Source: Actinomycetes bacterium (lineage in GTDB: Bacteria > Actinomycetota > Actinomycetes > Propionibacteriales > Nocardioidaceae). From it: 64,000 nt of DNA. The notes below the pieces were generated by a model that worked only from the letters and a program-made list of their open reading frames with translations, did not search any database and was not told where the DNA came from. The translations under genes were made by a program, and so were the position numbers. Shown here piece by piece: positions 24,141 through 31,148 of the stretch (position 1 is the first letter of the stretch; each line of letters opens with the position of its first letter). The stretch is from the NCBI GenBank assembly GCA_023396115.1, contig JAEWXC010000076.1:1-64000 (forward strand), read 5' to 3'.

Positions 24141-24802
24141 GCACCCCGGTGGAGCGCGGGGTGGAGACCCCGCACGGACCGGGCCGGCTGGTCAGCCACC
24201 TCGCCGGGGATCCGGTCGCCGACCTGCTGCTGAGCCACGGGGCCGGCGGCGGCATCGGGGCCCGGGACCTGGTCGCCCTGGCCGAGGCGCTGCCCGCCCA
24301 GGGGTACTCGGTGCACCTGCTGGAGCAGCCCTGGCGAACCGCCGGGCGCAAGATCGCCACCCGGCCACCGACGCTGGACGACGCCCTGCTCGCGGCCCTC
24401 GACCTGCTCACCGGGGACGGGGCGAACGCCAGCACCCGACGCCCGCTGGTCCTGGGCGGGCGCTCCGCGGGCGCCCGGTCGGCCTGCCGCAGCGCCGCCG
24501 TGGCCCCGGTCGAGGTGGCCGGGGTGCTGGCCCTGTCGTTCCCGCTGCACCCGCCCGGGAAGTCCGAGCGGAGCCGCCTGGCCGAGCTCACCGGGGCCGG
24601 GGTGCCGGTGCTGGTGGTGCAGGGCGAGCGGGACCCGATGGGTCGCCCCGAGGAGTTCCCCGACGACACCGAGATGGTGGTGCTGGCCGGTGGCGACCAC
24701 GGGCTGAAGGTGCCCCGACGCGGGGAGCTCAGCGAGGGCGAGGCGATGGGTGTGGTGGTCGAGGGGACGCTGGAGTGGTTGGTCCGCGAGATCGTGGGCT
24801 GA
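24137..24802 (+). CDS. alpha/beta-hydrolase family protein (KANL3/Tex30-like)
   Basis: 221 residues. LLLSHGAGGGIGARDL near residue 35 is the strand-3/oxyanion-loop pattern, LVLGGRSAGARSACR the nucleophile elbow (Ser in GRSAG), VPVLVVQGERDPMG the acid strand and LAGGDHGLK the His loop, so a full catalytic triad is present. It fits the KANL3/Tex30 group of small dienelactone-hydrolase-like proteins, whose substrate is unknown. It is coupled by a 4-bp overlap to the SRAP gene, hinting at a shared, possibly DNA-damage-linked, role. Followed by a hairpin terminator. Confidence 0.78.
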   Translation: MSTPVERGVETPHGPGRLVSHLAGDPVADLLLSHGAGGGIGARDLVALAEALPAQGYSVHLLEQPWRTAGRKIATRPPTLDDALLAALDLLTGDGANASTRRPLVLGGRSAGARSACRSAAVAPVEVAGVLALSFPLHPPGKSERSRLAELTGAGVPVLVVQGERDPMGRPEEFPDDTEMVVLAGGDHGLKVPRRGELSEGEAMGVVVEGTLEWLVREIVG

Positions 24803-24809
24803 GCCCCCT

Positions 24810-24837
24810 CCACCGATCTCACACGGCAGGTCGGTGG
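24810..24837 (+). terminator. hairpin after the SRAP-hydrolase operon
   Basis: A 10-bp stem (24810-24819 with 24828-24837, one G-T pair) and an 8-nt loop, starting 8 bases after the stop codon. Confidence 0.55.
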
Positions 24838-24854
24838 ATGCAGGCTGGGCGGTC

Positions 24855-24881
24855 GGGAAGAAAGCAGCCTGCTGTGCTGTT
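24855..24881 (+). promoter_or_regulatory. SigR/SigH-type promoter of sigR
   Basis: GGGAAG (24855-24860), 18 bases, then GTT (24879-24881), close to the GGGAAT-N18-GTT pattern recognised by SigR/SigH. The expected start point lies about 8-10 bases further on, at or next to the in-frame ATG 24891. Confidence 0.55.
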
Positions 24882-24963
24882 GCACCAGACATGCTCGCCG
24901 TCATGGACCGCCCGCAGACCGGCACGGTCTCCCGTCCGTCCGTCGTCCGTCGGTCGACGGGAC

Positions 24964-24969
24964 TAGGCT
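24964..24969 (+). promoter_or_regulatory. -10 TAGGCT, short-form sigR
   Basis: TAGGCT, 8 bases before ATG 24978; a housekeeping-type -10 for a leaderless message. Confidence 0.5.
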
Positions 24970-24977
24970 GGGACGCG

Positions 24978-25604
24978 ATGACTGATGCAGACCTGGCGGA
25001 GGAGACCCGCCCCGAGACCGAGGCCGAGCGGGCTGCCCGCTTCGAGGCCGACGCGCTGCCGCTGCTGGACCAGCTCTACTCCGCCGCGATGCGGATGACC
25101 CGCAACCCCAGCGACGCCGAGGACCTGGTCCAGGAGACGTTCGCCAAGGCGTTCGCCTCGTTCCACCAGTTCCGGCCGGGCACCAACCTCAAGGCGTGGC
25201 TGTACCGGATCCTGACCAACACCTTCATCAACTCCTACCGCAAGAAGCAGCGCGAGCCGCAGCAGTCGATGGCCGAGGACGTCGAGGACTGGCAGCTCGC
25301 CCGCGCGGAGTCGCACACCTCCTCGGGGCTGAAGTCCGCCGAGACCGACGCCCTCGAGCACCTGCCCGACTCGGAGGTCAAGGAGGCGCTGCAGAGGCTG
25401 CCCGAGGAGTTCCGGCTCGCGGTCTACCTGGCCGACGTCGAGGGCTTCGCCTACAAGGAGATCGCCGAGATCATGGACACCCCGATCGGGACCGTGATGT
25501 CCCGTCTGCACCGTGGGCGGCGTCAGCTGCGCGACCTGCTGACCGACTACGTGCACGACAACCACCTGCTGTCCGCGGCGGTGCGTGAGGGGGAGGGCCG
25601 ATGA
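24978..25604 (+). CDS. sigR: ECF sigma factor SigR/SigH (thiol-oxidative stress)
   Basis: 208 residues: sigma region 2 (LLDQLYSAAMRMTRNPSDAE, DLVQETFAKAFASFHQF, TNLKAWLYRILTNTFINSYR) and region 4 (LPEEFRLAVYLADVEGFAYK, then IGTVMSRLHRGRRQLRDLL). The next gene encodes its redox-controlled anti-sigma RsrA, so this is SigR/SigH, controlling thioredoxin, mycothiol and proteolysis genes under disulfide stress. ATG 24978 gives the standard form. An in-frame ATG at 24891 gives a form 29 residues longer, whose message would come from the SigR-type promoter; this recalls the unstable sigma-R' of Streptomyces. Stop and rsrA start overlap by 4 bp. Confidence 0.93.
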   Translation: MTDADLAEETRPETEAERAARFEADALPLLDQLYSAAMRMTRNPSDAEDLVQETFAKAFASFHQFRPGTNLKAWLYRILTNTFINSYRKKQREPQQSMAEDVEDWQLARAESHTSSGLKSAETDALEHLPDSEVKEALQRLPEEFRLAVYLADVEGFAYKEIAEIMDTPIGTVMSRLHRGRRQLRDLLTDYVHDNHLLSAAVREGEGR

Positions 25605-25855
25605 GCCACGACGAGGACTGCGCCGACTACCTCGAGCGGATCGTCTACCTGCTCGACAACGAGCTGGACGAGGCCGACTGCTCGGTCGTGCGGGCCCACC
25701 TGGATGAGTGCAACCCCTGTCTGGAGCGCTACGACCTGCAGCGCACCGTGAAGATGGTGGTCGCCCGCTCGTGCAGCGAGACCGCTCCCGGGGAGCTGCG
25801 CAGCAAGGTGCTGATGCGGATCCGGCAGGTGCAGGTCCAGATCACCGAGGGCTGA
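25601..25855 (+). CDS. rsrA: mycothiol-system anti-sigma factor RsrA/RshA
   Basis: 84 residues with the zinc-binding anti-sigma (ZAS) motif: His33-x3-Cys37-x2-Cys40 (RAHLDECNPCLERY) plus an upstream Cys7. In reduced form it binds zinc and SigR. Oxidation forms a disulfide, expels zinc and frees the sigma factor; mycothiol and thioredoxin reverse this. The ATG overlaps the sigR stop (ATGA), ensuring stoichiometric synthesis. A second Cys (27) in the middle helix is less conserved. Confidence 0.95.
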   Translation: MSHDEDCADYLERIVYLLDNELDEADCSVVRAHLDECNPCLERYDLQRTVKMVVARSCSETAPGELRSKVLMRIRQVQVQITEG

Positions 25856-25906
25856 ACCGCCGGTCCACGACGGACGCCCGATTCGCGGGTGCGTCGAGGG
25901 ACCTGC

Positions 25907-25912
25907 GAGAAT
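25907..25912 (+). promoter_or_regulatory. -10-like GAGAAT before bL37
   Basis: GAGAAT would start a leader of about 26 nt containing AGGAGG (25935-25940). Confidence 0.3.
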
Positions 25913-25944
25913 GTCCCACCAGCAGTTCACATCCAGGAGGAACC

Positions 25945-26019
25945 ATGGGCAAGACCGGCCGCAAGCGCCGCGCTCGCAAGAAGAAGGGCGCGAACCACGG
26001 CAAGCGCCCCAACGCCTGA
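25945..26019 (+). CDS. 50S ribosomal protein bL37 (24-residue micro-protein)
   Basis: 24 residues: GKTGRKRRARKKKGANHG followed by KRPNA. This is the actinobacterial bL37 protein, first seen in mycobacterial 50S structures, where the family member also ends in an ANHGKRPN motif. It is almost entirely basic and binds 23S rRNA. ATG 25945 has a perfect AGGAGG at 25935-25940. It sits between rsrA and a thioesterase gene and has its own hairpin terminator, so it is an independent gene. It is easily missed because of its length. Confidence 0.92.
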   Translation: MGKTGRKRRARKKKGANHGKRPNA

Positions 26020-26051
26020 TCCACGCGATCAGCGAGCGCCACGAGACACAG

Positions 26052-26077
26052 CCCCCCGGACCTGTCAGGTCGGGGGG
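26052..26077 (+). terminator. hairpin terminator of the bL37 gene
   Basis: CCCCCC(G)GACCTG pairs with CAGGTC-GGGGGG (12 pairs, one bulged G, loop of one to three bases), followed by TTCTGTC. Confidence 0.7.
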
Positions 26078-26131
26078 TTCTGTCGTTCCCGGGGGCAGGT
26101 GTCGGGTTCCCGGCTCGGGCATGATGCCCCC

Positions 26132-26509
26132 ATGACAGTCCCCCCAGCGCCGCTCGCCGCCACCGCCTCGTTCACCGTCACCGGGGCCGACACCGCACAG
26201 GCGGTCGGCTCCGGCAGCCTGCCGGTGCTCGGCACGCCACGGCTGCTGGCCTGGTGCGAGGCGGTCACCTGCACCGCGATCGAGCCGCTGCTGGAGACCG
26301 GGCGGACCTCGGTGGGCACCCGCGTCAGCCTGGAGCACCTGGCCGCGAGTGCCGTCGGAGCCGTGGTGGAGGTCAGTGCGACTGCGGTGCACACCGAGCA
26401 GCGGATGGTCCGGTTCCAGGTGGTGGCCCGCTCCGGCAGCACCCTGGTCGGGACCGGTGAGGTGACCCGGGTCGTGGTCGACGCCGAACGGTTCCTGGCC
26501 CGGCTCTGA
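26132..26509 (+). CDS. hotdog-fold thioesterase (FlK-like)
   Basis: 125 residues. The pattern LPVLGTPRLLAWCEAVTCTA, then SVGTRVSLEHLAASAVGAVV, and VRFQVVARSGSTLVGTGEVTRVVV, is that of the thioesterase group containing fluoroacetyl-CoA thioesterase (FlK) and many actinobacterial homologues. It is expected to hydrolyse a short acyl-CoA; the natural substrate is unknown. ATG 26132 has CATGAT 6 bases upstream and no Shine-Dalgarno, suggesting a leaderless message. Confidence 0.8.
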   Translation: MTVPPAPLAATASFTVTGADTAQAVGSGSLPVLGTPRLLAWCEAVTCTAIEPLLETGRTSVGTRVSLEHLAASAVGAVVEVSATAVHTEQRMVRFQVVARSGSTLVGTGEVTRVVVDAERFLARL

Positions 26510-26591
26510 AAGTTTCTCGCCGGTCGGCGGAACCAGTGTCGGGTGCCGGAGCATCTGAGTGGGTGAGGACCCCTTCACGACAGGAGCGCCG

Positions 26592-27089
26592 GTGCGGCAC
26601 GAGGACGAGTTCACCGAGTACGTGGCTGCGCGCTGGCCACGGCTGGTGCGGACCGCGGTACTCCTCGGGTGCACCCCGAGCGAGGCCGAGGACGTGGTGC
26701 AGACCGCGCTCGTGCAGTGCCTGCGGCACTGGTCGCGGGTGCGCCGCGCCGACGACACCGACGCCTACGTGCACCGGGTGCTGGTCAACACCTTCACCTC
26801 CGCACGCCGCCGCCGGTGGACCGGTGAACGCCCCACCGACCGGGTGCCGGACTCCGGCGTCGAGGACGCCACCGCCCGGGTGGAGCTCTCCGACGCCCTG
26901 GACCGGTCACTGGGGCGGCTGACGTCCGACCAGCGGGCGGCGGTCGTGCTGCGCTACTACGCCCACCTGGACGAGGCCGCGATGGCCTCGGTGCTCCGGG
27001 TGGCGCCGGGCACGGTGAAGAGCCGGCTGTCCCGGGCGATGAAGGTCCTCGCCGACGACCCGTCCCTGGCCGACCTGCGAGGTGTGTGA
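26592..27089 (+). CDS. SigE-family ECF-like sigma factor
   Basis: 165 residues. DEFTEYVAARWPRLVRTAVL, then TPSEAEDVVQTALVQCLRHW, is sigma region 2; LTSDQRAAVVLRYYAHLDEA, then APGTVKSRLSRAMKVL, is region 4. This is the Streptomyces-type SigE family, abundant in actinobacteria and distinct from true SigE. GTG 26592 is chosen because GGAG lies at 26583-26586 and because family members start just before this motif. The stop codon overlaps the ATG of the PASTA membrane-protein gene, so the two are translationally coupled and probably form a sigma/regulator pair. The regulon is unknown. Confidence 0.88.
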   Translation: MRHEDEFTEYVAARWPRLVRTAVLLGCTPSEAEDVVQTALVQCLRHWSRVRRADDTDAYVHRVLVNTFTSARRRRWTGERPTDRVPDSGVEDATARVELSDALDRSLGRLTSDQRAAVVLRYYAHLDEAAMASVLRVAPGTVKSRLSRAMKVLADDPSLADLRGV

Positions 27090-28315
27090 TGAGCGAGAAC
27101 GAGATCGATGACCTGTTGCACCGGCACGCCGAGCGGGTCCGGGTCTCCGCCCCGCCGGTGGAGTCGATGGTGGCGGCGGTGCGCCAGCGCCGGCGCCGGA
27201 CCTGGGTGGGCGCGGGAGCAGCGGCCGCGGTCCTGACCGTGGTGGGCGCCACCGTCCTCACCCTGTCCGGGGCGCCGGGCGAGGGGCCGGACCGGCCCGT
27301 CGCCACCGGCCCCACCGGGGCCACCGGGGCCACTGGGGCCGTCACCCCGGACGGGTTCCGCGTGGTGGGGGCCGCAGGCATCGGGGTGATGGTGCCCGAG
27401 CAGTGGCCCGACGACGACACCTGGTGCGGGACGCCCCGCTCCGACACGGTGGTGGTGGACCGGGGAGTGACCTGCCTGGCCCTGGTGCCCCGCGACCGCG
27501 GGGTCGAGGAGGTCGAGGTCGTGCGCGAACGTCCGCAGGACTTCCGCGCCACCACCACCGTCGAGGTCGGCGGGGTCACCGCCGAACGGCAGGCGACCTC
27601 GTGCGAGGAAGGGTTCGGCGGGCGGCGCGCGGTGCGGGTCTGCCGCGGCGTGCTGTGGATCCCCTCCCACGACGTGGGGGTCGTCGCGACCTCCTCCACC
27701 GGCGACGACGAGCGGGCCACCGGTGAGGTCGAGTCGATGCTGCAGCGGGTGCGCCTGCTGACCGACCAGGAAGTGCCCGTGCCGGGTCGCCACGACGGCC
27801 TGGACCTGGCCGAGTCCGCCCAGGACGAGTGGTATCGCGAGCAGCTCACCCGCGCCGGCCTGGCGGTCGAGGTGGTGACCCGCCGCGACCCCGGTGTCCC
27901 GGCCGGGTTCCTGCTCGACGTGCAGCCGCGACCCGGCACCGTCCTGGCGCCGGGCGAGACGGTCACCATGACCGTCGCCGCCGCACCGCAGGGCCCGCTC
28001 GACGAGGTCCACGTGGGCTTGAACTCCGACACCGCCGGGTGGGACACGGACTTCGGCGAAGCCGAGGTGCGCGCCGGCGCCACGGTGCGCCTGTCGGTCG
28101 GGGACAGCATCTGGGCCTACGCCGAGGGCAAGCGTTCCGGCACCCTGGCCGGACGGCTCGAGGGGAACTCCCTGGCGCAGGACGGCTGGGTCGACGGCCC
28201 CAACCACCCGCACTCCTGGAAGGCCGTGCGACAGGGCCGCACCGAGGTGGTGCTGACCATCACCGCGGACGGGAAGAAGCTGGAGGTCGGTCGGGTCACC
28301 GTGGTGGTCCGCTGA
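27089..28315 (+). CDS. single-pass membrane protein with PASTA domain, likely regulator of the adjacent sigma factor
   Basis: 408 residues. The cytoplasmic N-terminus (1-38, ending RQRRRRTW) is followed by one membrane helix (about 39-60) and a short Gly-Ala-Thr repeat (TGPTGATGATGAV). Then come an extracytoplasmic region of about 150 residues with two Cys pairs, a PASTA domain (about 236-300, WYREQLTRAGLAVEVVTRRD ... PRPGTVLAPGETVTMTV) and a C-terminal beta-rich domain. PASTA domains bind peptidoglycan fragments or lipid II. There is no ZAS motif, so the short N-terminal segment would have to act as anti-sigma. ATG 27089 overlaps the sigma stop codon (TGATG). Function is inferred from coupling and topology. 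Confidence 0.78.
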   Translation: MSENEIDDLLHRHAERVRVSAPPVESMVAAVRQRRRRTWVGAGAAAAVLTVVGATVLTLSGAPGEGPDRPVATGPTGATGATGAVTPDGFRVVGAAGIGVMVPEQWPDDDTWCGTPRSDTVVVDRGVTCLALVPRDRGVEEVEVVRERPQDFRATTTVEVGGVTAERQATSCEEGFGGRRAVRVCRGVLWIPSHDVGVVATSSTGDDERATGEVESMLQRVRLLTDQEVPVPGRHDGLDLAESAQDEWYREQLTRAGLAVEVVTRRDPGVPAGFLLDVQPRPGTVLAPGETVTMTVAAAPQGPLDEVHVGLNSDTAGWDTDFGEAEVRAGATVRLSVGDSIWAYAEGKRSGTLAGRLEGNSLAQDGWVDGPNHPHSWKAVRQGRTEVVLTITADGKKLEVGRVTVVVR

Positions 28316-28321
28316 GTGGTG

Positions 28322-28392
28322 GCCGAGCTGGATCCGTCGGTCGAGCTGAAATCGGTGGCGAGCTGAAATCGGTGGTCGAGCTGGATTCGTCG
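28322..28392. repeat. 18-bp tandem units
   Basis: Four units of 17-18 bp with consensus GTCGAGCTGRAWTCGKYG (28322-28339, 28340-28357, 28358-28374, 28375-28392). The next block continues with the same GTCGAGCT into the perfect palindrome. The array lies right after the PASTA gene's stop codon. Confidence 0.8.
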
Positions 28393-28431
28393 GTCGAGCT
28401 TGCCGAGACCCGGGTCTCGGCAAGCTCGACC
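28392..28431. repeat. 40-bp perfect palindrome, REP/BIME-like
   Basis: GGTCGAGCTTGCCGAGACCC is followed directly by its exact reverse complement, with no loop base. It ends 10 bases from the stop of the convergent TPP-enzyme gene. GGTCGAGCTTGnCGAGACC-type sequences are familiar intergenic repeats in Nocardioidaceae, as I recall. It may also stop transcription from both sides. Confidence 0.8.
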
Positions 28432-28441
28432 ATCGGCCCGG

Positions 28442-30133
28442 TCAGATGCCGAAGGTGCTGCGCGGGTAGGCGGCGTCGACGTCGGTGATCACGTTGACCA
28501 GGTAGGGCACCCCGGAGGCGTAGGCCCGGTCCAGGGCGGGGCCGATCTGACGCGGGTCGGTGACCTGCTCGCCGGCTCCGCCGAGCGCCTTCACCACCTC
28601 GTGGTAGGCGGTGCGGTGGGCCAGGTCGGCGGCCACGTCGTAGCCGTAGAGCATCTGCATCGGGCCCTTCTCCAGCCCCCAGGCGGAGTTGTTGCCCATC
28701 ACCATCACCACCGGCAGGTCGTGGCGGACCAGGGTGTCGACGTCCATCAGGCTGAACCCCGCCGCCCCGTCGCCGAGCAGCAGGGTGACCTGGGCGGAGG
28801 GACGGGCGATCCGGGCGGCGATCGCGGCCCCCAGGCCCGCCCCCAGGCAGCCGTACGGACCCGGGTCCAGCCAACCGCCGGGACGCTTCGGCTCGACGAA
28901 CTTCCCGGCGAAGGAGACGAAGTCCCCGCCGTCGCCGACCACCACCGCGTCGTCGGCCAGCCGGGGGACGAGTTCGCCGTAGATCCGGGCCGGGTGGATC
29001 GGGTCAGCCTCGGCACCCAGCAACTCGTCGTCCCGGGCCTGGGTGGCCGCAACCGTCTGCTGCAGGGTCGTGACCCAGTCCGCCCAGCCGGGGCGCGCGC
29101 CCGTCGCGTCGAAGGCGTCGGCCAGACCGTCCAGCGTGAGCGTGAGGTCACCGTGCACCCGGCCGGCCAGCTCGGCGTGCCCGCTGACCTGCCCGGCCGA
29201 GTCCGCCACGTGCACCACCCGGGCCGGCGGTGCGCCGTCCTTGCCCCCGAAGACGCCGTAGGAGAGCCGGAAGTCCAGCGGGGTGCCCACCACGACCACC
29301 AGGTCGGCGGTGCCCAGGGCCTGCCCGCGGGCCTTGGTGACCAGCAGCGGGTGGCCACCGGGCAGCACGCCGCGGCCCATTCCGTTGGTCAGGGTCGGGA
29401 CGCCGAGCCGCTCGGCCAGCTCCCGACCGGCCCGCTCGGCGCCGTCCATCCACACGTCCGTGCCCAGGACCAGCACCGGACGCGCGGCCGACGCCAGCAG
29501 CCCGGCGATCTGCCCCAGCGCCTCGGGGTCCGGGGCCTCGGGGGCCGCCCGCGTGCCGGACGGCAGGGCGGCCGTCGCCGAGTTGAAGAACTCGTCCATC
29601 GGGACGTCGACGAAGACCGGGCCACGGTGCGAGGACCCGGCCACCCGGAACGCCTCGTCCATCCCCGGTGCCACGTCCGCGGCCGTGGGCAGCGTCCGGG
29701 CCAGCTTCGAGACCGGGGCCACGATCGGCGGCTGGTCGAGCTCCTGCAGGCTGCCGGTTCCCCAGCGGTTGGCCGGCGCCCGACCGCCGACGACCACCAT
29801 CGGGGCGCCGGTGAACTGGGCCTGGGCGATCGCCGAGACCCCGTTCGTCACGCCCGGGCCGGCGGTGAGCACGGCCAGGCCCGGGGTCCGGGTCAGCTTG
29901 CCGGTGGCCTCCGCGGCGAACGCGGCGGTCTGCTCGTGGCGCACGTCCATCAGCCGCATCGGCGGGTCTGCCTTCACCGCGCCGTCGTACATCGGGAACA
30001 CGTGCGCGCCGGACAGGGTGAACATGGTCTCCACGCCGTGCGCGCGGGCCACCGCGACCGCCAGCTCGCCGCTGTGGCCGGTCAGCTCGCCGGAACCGGA
30101 CGTGGGGGGTGTGACCTGGGTCTCGTCGCTCAT
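28442..30133 (-). CDS. TPP-dependent acetolactate-synthase-like enzyme (IlvG type)
   Basis: 563 residues with the three domains of the TPP decarboxylase/synthase family: an N-terminal PYR domain (RHEQTAAFAAEATGKLTRTP with the catalytic Glu, then TAGPGVTNG), a central domain with a nucleotide-like fold, and a PP domain with a GDGAAGFSLMDVDTLVRHDL, GNNSAWG metal/TPP motif. It resembles M. tuberculosis Rv1820 (IlvG) more than IlvB, so it may be a catabolic acetolactate synthase or a 2-hydroxyacyl-CoA lyase/benzaldehyde lyase-type enzyme. No ilvN subunit is adjacent. ATG 30133 has TAGCCT 7 bases upstream: leaderless. Confidence 0.8.
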   Translation of the reverse strand: MSDETQVTPPTSGSGELTGHSGELAVAVARAHGVETMFTLSGAHVFPMYDGAVKADPPMRLMDVRHEQTAAFAAEATGKLTRTPGLAVLTAGPGVTNGVSAIAQAQFTGAPMVVVGGRAPANRWGTGSLQELDQPPIVAPVSKLARTLPTAADVAPGMDEAFRVAGSSHRGPVFVDVPMDEFFNSATAALPSGTRAAPEAPDPEALGQIAGLLASAARPVLVLGTDVWMDGAERAGRELAERLGVPTLTNGMGRGVLPGGHPLLVTKARGQALGTADLVVVVGTPLDFRLSYGVFGGKDGAPPARVVHVADSAGQVSGHAELAGRVHGDLTLTLDGLADAFDATGARPGWADWVTTLQQTVAATQARDDELLGAEADPIHPARIYGELVPRLADDAVVVGDGGDFVSFAGKFVEPKRPGGWLDPGPYGCLGAGLGAAIAARIARPSAQVTLLLGDGAAGFSLMDVDTLVRHDLPVVMVMGNNSAWGLEKGPMQMLYGYDVAADLAHRTAYHEVVKALGGAGEQVTDPRQIGPALDRAYASGVPYLVNVITDVDAAYPRSTFGI

Positions 30134-30140
30134 GCGGCGC

Positions 30141-30146
30141 AGGCTA
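30141..30146 (-). promoter_or_regulatory. -10 TAGCCT, leaderless TPP-enzyme gene
   Basis: TAGCCT on the minus strand, 7 bases before ATG 30133. Confidence 0.5.
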
Positions 30147-30216
30147 CCGGCGAGTCACCCCGGGAGGGGAGTGCCGGGAGCGGACCTCCCGACCAGCGGA
30201 CGCCGGGGGCGCCGGG

Positions 30217-31056
30217 TCAGGACGGGCCGAGGGTGTACGGGTTGGTGCTGCGCAGCGCCTCGACCAGGGTCAGCAGCAGGTCCGAGCGGATCGCCGGGGC
30301 GGGCGGGGCCAGCTCGACGTGCAGGTACAGGCTGCGCAGGTAGCCCTCGGCGTTCGTGGTGCCGGCGTACGGGTCGCCCCGACGTCCCGCGGTGCGGGCT
30401 GCGGCGGCCACCCGGGCCACCCACGGCTCGACGACGCTGAGCGGCACCAGGTTGCGGCGCAGGATGACGCAGGTGGCGGCCGCCATCCGGTCCAGCTCAC
30501 CGGCGAGCAGCGGCGGGGTGCCGGCGTCGGTGATCCGGTCGGCGAGCACGTCCAGCATCACCGTCAGTTCGGGCACGCCCAGGTGCCGCGAGGCGCCCAG
30601 CTGCCCGATCGCGTCGGCGCCGTGGGCGACCGCGTGCGCCCAGCCGTGGCCCTCGACCCAGCCGCGGGTGTCCCGCTCGCGCAGGAACCAGCCCGCCAGG
30701 CGGTCACCCCAGGCCAGCACCTTGGCGGCCGGGAGCAGCCCGGCCACGGTGTCGCGGGCGATGCACTCGGCCAGCACCAGGGCCGAGAAGCTGCGACGGA
30801 ACACGCTGGTGCCGTCGGTGTCGCCCAGGCCGTTGAGCAGACCCTCGGCGATCCCGTCGCCGAGTCCGCCGAGCAGGTGGTCGTAGGTGCCCTTCTCGAT
30901 CCAGGTGGCCAGCGCCGGGTAGGCGATGCCGTCGCGCTGGGCGGGATCGGGCGAGCCGAGCATGGCAGTCAGTTCGACGGTGAGCTCGTCCAACGGCCGG
31001 TCCTCGGGTACCCCGAGGCCGGTGCTCACCACCTGCTGCCAGTAGCCCGAACTCAT
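30217..31056 (-). CDS. DUF2785 domain protein
   Basis: 279 residues, all-helical and soluble. Motifs seen: RSFSALVLAECIARDTVAGL, RGWVEGHGWAHAVAHGADAIGQL, and TTNAEGYLRSLYLHVEL. These match DUF2785, a family of helical-repeat proteins of unknown function that conserve the WAHAVAHGAD segment. ATG 31056 (rather than 31065) has CAGTAT 7 bases upstream and no Shine-Dalgarno. It diverges from pdtaS with 92 bp between. Confidence 0.75.
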   Translation of the reverse strand: MSSGYWQQVVSTGLGVPEDRPLDELTVELTAMLGSPDPAQRDGIAYPALATWIEKGTYDHLLGGLGDGIAEGLLNGLGDTDGTSVFRRSFSALVLAECIARDTVAGLLPAAKVLAWGDRLAGWFLRERDTRGWVEGHGWAHAVAHGADAIGQLGASRHLGVPELTVMLDVLADRITDAGTPPLLAGELDRMAAATCVILRRNLVPLSVVEPWVARVAAAARTAGRRGDPYAGTTNAEGYLRSLYLHVELAPPAPAIRSDLLLTLVEALRSTNPYTLGPS

Positions 31057-31063
31057 GGGGGCC

Positions 31064-31069
31064 ATACTG
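31064..31069 (-). promoter_or_regulatory. -10-like CAGTAT, leaderless DUF2785 gene
   Basis: CAGTAT on the minus strand, 7 bases before ATG 31056. Confidence 0.35.
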
Positions 31070-31135
31070 CCAGTTCGGTGCGCGGAGCGCCGATCCAGGA
31101 CACCAGGCAGGCGGGGCACCACGCCCCGGCGTGAC

Positions 31136-31141
31136 TAGGCT
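31136..31141 (+). promoter_or_regulatory. -10 TAGGCT, leaderless pdtaS
   Basis: TAGGCT, 7 bases before GTG 31149. Confidence 0.55.
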
Positions 31142-31148
31142 GGCCCCC

